Source of the DNA: JBDRKN01 sp043813955
GTDB taxonomy: Bacteria; Patescibacteriota; Patescibacteriia; Patescibacteriales; Patescibacteriaceae
Assembly (NCBI GenBank): GCA_043813955.1
Contig: JBDRKN010000037.1
Coordinates: 1-5,061, forward strand
Length of the DNA: 5,061 bases
Direction: 5' to 3'
Shown piece by piece: positions 3,845 to 5,061 of the stretch. A model generated the notes under the pieces. That model ran no database searches. It worked only from the letters and a program-made list of their open reading frames with translations, and was not told where the DNA came from. How positions within the stretch are numbered: the stretch's first letter is position 1; every line of letters begins with the position of its first letter. Both the position numbers and the translations under genes were made by a program.

Positions 3845-5061
3845 TATTTCTCTCCTTCCTCTACTGTTTCACTCTTATTTTTTGTTTCTTGACCTGCACC
3901 TTCTTTCTTTTGTTGATATGATTGATATCCAACGGCGAACTGAGTTGCCGCTTCAATTATACCATTGCTTGAGCCACTGCCCATTATAACAGTCTTATCG
4001 CCAATATTATCAAACAATTTCTGAGTATTCAGATAGTTAATAATAAACTCTGCTGAAACACCGTTTTCCTTTGCTATATTCTTTATTTTCTTGCCAAGCC
4101 CAGAACCCTCAGCATCTAATTTTAGTTTTGTAGCCTGAGCGTCGGCTTCAGCCATAGTAATAGTCTTTTGTTTTAAATGCACTGCTTTTTCAGCATCTTT
4201 TTCAGCTTTTATTATTTCATTCATTGCATCAACAATATCTTGGTCTAAGGGAATATCCTTTATTGAGACCCTAACAAGTTCTACGCCCCAGTCATTTTTC
4301 ATATCTCTCCATAATCTAATCTTTTCAAGATCCTTTTTGGTATAATTTAGTTTTTCCTCAGTGGGCCAAATCAAATTTCCTTTACCTTCATCTTCTCTTT
4401 CAATTTTTTCCTTTAGTAAAACCATTGGTAAATTAACTTGAGGGCTAAACTCTTTTGCTTCATCGAGAGATAATTGGCCTAAAAAAGTTCTCATAGCAGA
4501 GTCTACTATTTCTCTCAGAGATCCTTCAAAATCCTCAGGACCAAAAATAGCAAGGTAGGGATCTTTAATAATAAAAAAGAATGCTCCAATAACAGCTGAA
4601 CTGCCGTTCTTAAATTCTACTTTATTTTTTAGATCTCCTCTAAATAACGAGAATCTCTTTTCCCTTATATCCACACTTTTTAATTTCATGATCCCAAACC
4701 ATGGAAAAATGATATGAAGTCCGGGCTCCCACGTGCCTCCATAGGCGCCCAAAACCTTTATAACCCATCTTTCTTCTTCTGGTACTTGGCACCAGCCTGC
4801 GTGTATACTTATAGCAAAGACTATAAGCGTTAAAAAAATCGAGATAATAGGAATTAATATCTGGATTTTTGATAAATCACCAATAATTATACTAATGGTT
4901 ACTGAAGAAGATGCTGCGACAACAAAGAAAATTATCCAAACAGCCGAACTTGCAGCGAAACCATTTCTTTTTTCCTCTTTCTCCTCTTTTCTTTCTTTTC
5001 TCCACCTTTTCCACCAAGATTCTTTTTTTTCACCTGCTGGTGCTTTTTGTTTTTGCTTTTT
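3844..5061 (-). CDS. SPFH/band-7 (stomatin/prohibitin-like) membrane protein, N-terminus cut by the right edge
   Basis: SPFH proteins assemble into large membrane-attached rings or microdomains that organise other membrane proteins and proteases. 405 codons are visible and the frame is open to the window edge with no in-frame ATG; a TTG at 4752-4750 is an internal Leu, since VPEEERWVIKVLGAYGGTW continues straight across it. In fragment numbering: residues 1-33 are a highly charged Lys/Glu tail containing ESWWKRWRK; helices at about 38-60 and 66-88 form a membrane hairpin; from 93 (QVPEEERWVIKV) comes the SPFH domain, including GLHIIFPWFGIMKLKSVDIREKR, the strand region near 148-168 (VEFKNGSSAVIGAFFFII), and WGVELVRVSIKDIPLDQDI near 258-275. 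A helical, Ala/Lys/Glu-rich coiled-coil segment (about 277-325) follows, then a short domain ending in DKTVIMGSGSS and a polar C-terminus. Tail and SPFH domain are both predicted cytoplasmic. Its stop overlaps the start of the 199-aa gene. No NfeD-like partner is visible. Confidence 0.92.
   Translation of the reverse strand, partial: KKQKQKAPAGEKKESWWKRWRKERKEEKEEKRNGFAASSAVWIIFFVVAASSSVTISIIIGDLSKIQILIPIISIFLTLIVFAISIHAGWCQVPEEERWVIKVLGAYGGTWEPGLHIIFPWFGIMKLKSVDIREKRFSLFRGDLKNKVEFKNGSSAVIGAFFFIIKDPYLAIFGPEDFEGSLREIVDSAMRTFLGQLSLDEAKEFSPQVNLPMVLLKEKIEREDEGKGNLIWPTEEKLNYTKKDLEKIRLWRDMKNDWGVELVRVSIKDIPLDQDIVDAMNEIIKAEKDAEKAVHLKQKTITMAEADAQATKLKLDAEGSGLGKKIKNIAKENGVSAEFIINYLNTQKLFDNIGDKTVIMGSGSSNGIIEAATQFAVGYQSYQQKKEGAGQETKNKSETVEEGEK
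3852..3857 (-). promoter_or_regulatory. Ribosome binding site of the 199-aa gene, inside the SPFH gene
   Basis: AAGGAG on the minus strand sits 7 bases before the ATG at 3844-3842 and lies within the last codons of the SPFH gene (VEEGEK then stop). Together with the TAATG stop/start overlap it supports this start and suggests translational coupling. Confidence 0.85.

Noticed and set aside
3771..3989. 72-codon plus-strand frame spanning the SPFH/199-aa junction
   Set aside because: Hydrophobic only because it is the complement of Lys/Glu-rich codons; no independent signals.
4750..4752. TTG as the start of the SPFH gene
   Set aside because: The frame stays open for 103 more codons to the window edge and encodes the conserved beginning of the SPFH domain and two transmembrane helices, so this TTG is an internal Leu.
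4965..5061. Purine-rich minus-strand tract, including a run of eight A at 5030-5023, as a regulatory or slippage element
   Set aside because: It is explained by the Lys/Glu-rich coding sequence in an AT-rich genome; slippage at the A run is possible but nothing else supports it.

Overview
The window most likely comes from a Patescibacteria (Candidate Phyla Radiation) genome. Three things suggest this: the low-GC sequence with short gene spacing; a small VirB2-like pilin with the C-terminal two-helix module that is abundant in that group; and a cysteinyl-tRNA synthetase whose zinc motif reads HHTNE after a GGVDH stretch, which I associate with that group from memory and did not search. TGA is read as stop: the pilin gene ends at TGA just before a terminator, which argues against the UGA=Gly lineages. 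No rRNA or other decisive marker is present, so the assignment is an inference.

Layout from left to right. (1) Bases 1-380, minus strand: 5' part of a tRNA-dihydrouridine synthase gene running off the left edge. (2) 383-799, plus strand: a lone 106-aa membrane-anchored hypothetical protein with its own promoter, Shine-Dalgarno site and terminator; it is the only plus-strand gene. (3) 2410-798, minus strand: a promoter, tRNA-Lys(UUU), tRNA-Thr(UGU) and cysS, probably one transcript. It converges on the lone gene and shares its terminator hairpin. (4) 3222-2415, minus strand: a single-gene unit for a secreted, cysteine-containing VirB2-like pilin with its own promoter and terminator. (5) 5061-3202, minus strand: the 3' end of an operon holding a two-helix-anchored SPFH/band-7 protein, truncated by the right edge, and a translationally coupled 199-aa single-pass membrane protein of unknown family, closed by a strong terminator.

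The left half serves translation (tRNA modification, tRNAs, aminoacylation). The right half serves the cell envelope (membrane scaffold, unknown bitopic partner, pilin subunit). Genes are packed so tightly that each new minus-strand promoter sits at or inside the terminator of the previous unit. The three promoters I can see have the same form: a TTG-starting -35, a 17-bp spacer and an extended -10 (TGn before the hexamer).

I found no CRISPR array, insertion sequence, integrase or defence gene. The best candidate for something undescribed is the SPFH protein coupled to the unknown bitopic protein, with no NfeD-like partner between or after them. The lone plus-strand cassette comes second. No stretch over 300 bases lacks a gene; the largest gap is the 109 bases at 2347-2455, which holds the tRNA promoter, a leader hairpin and the pilin terminator.
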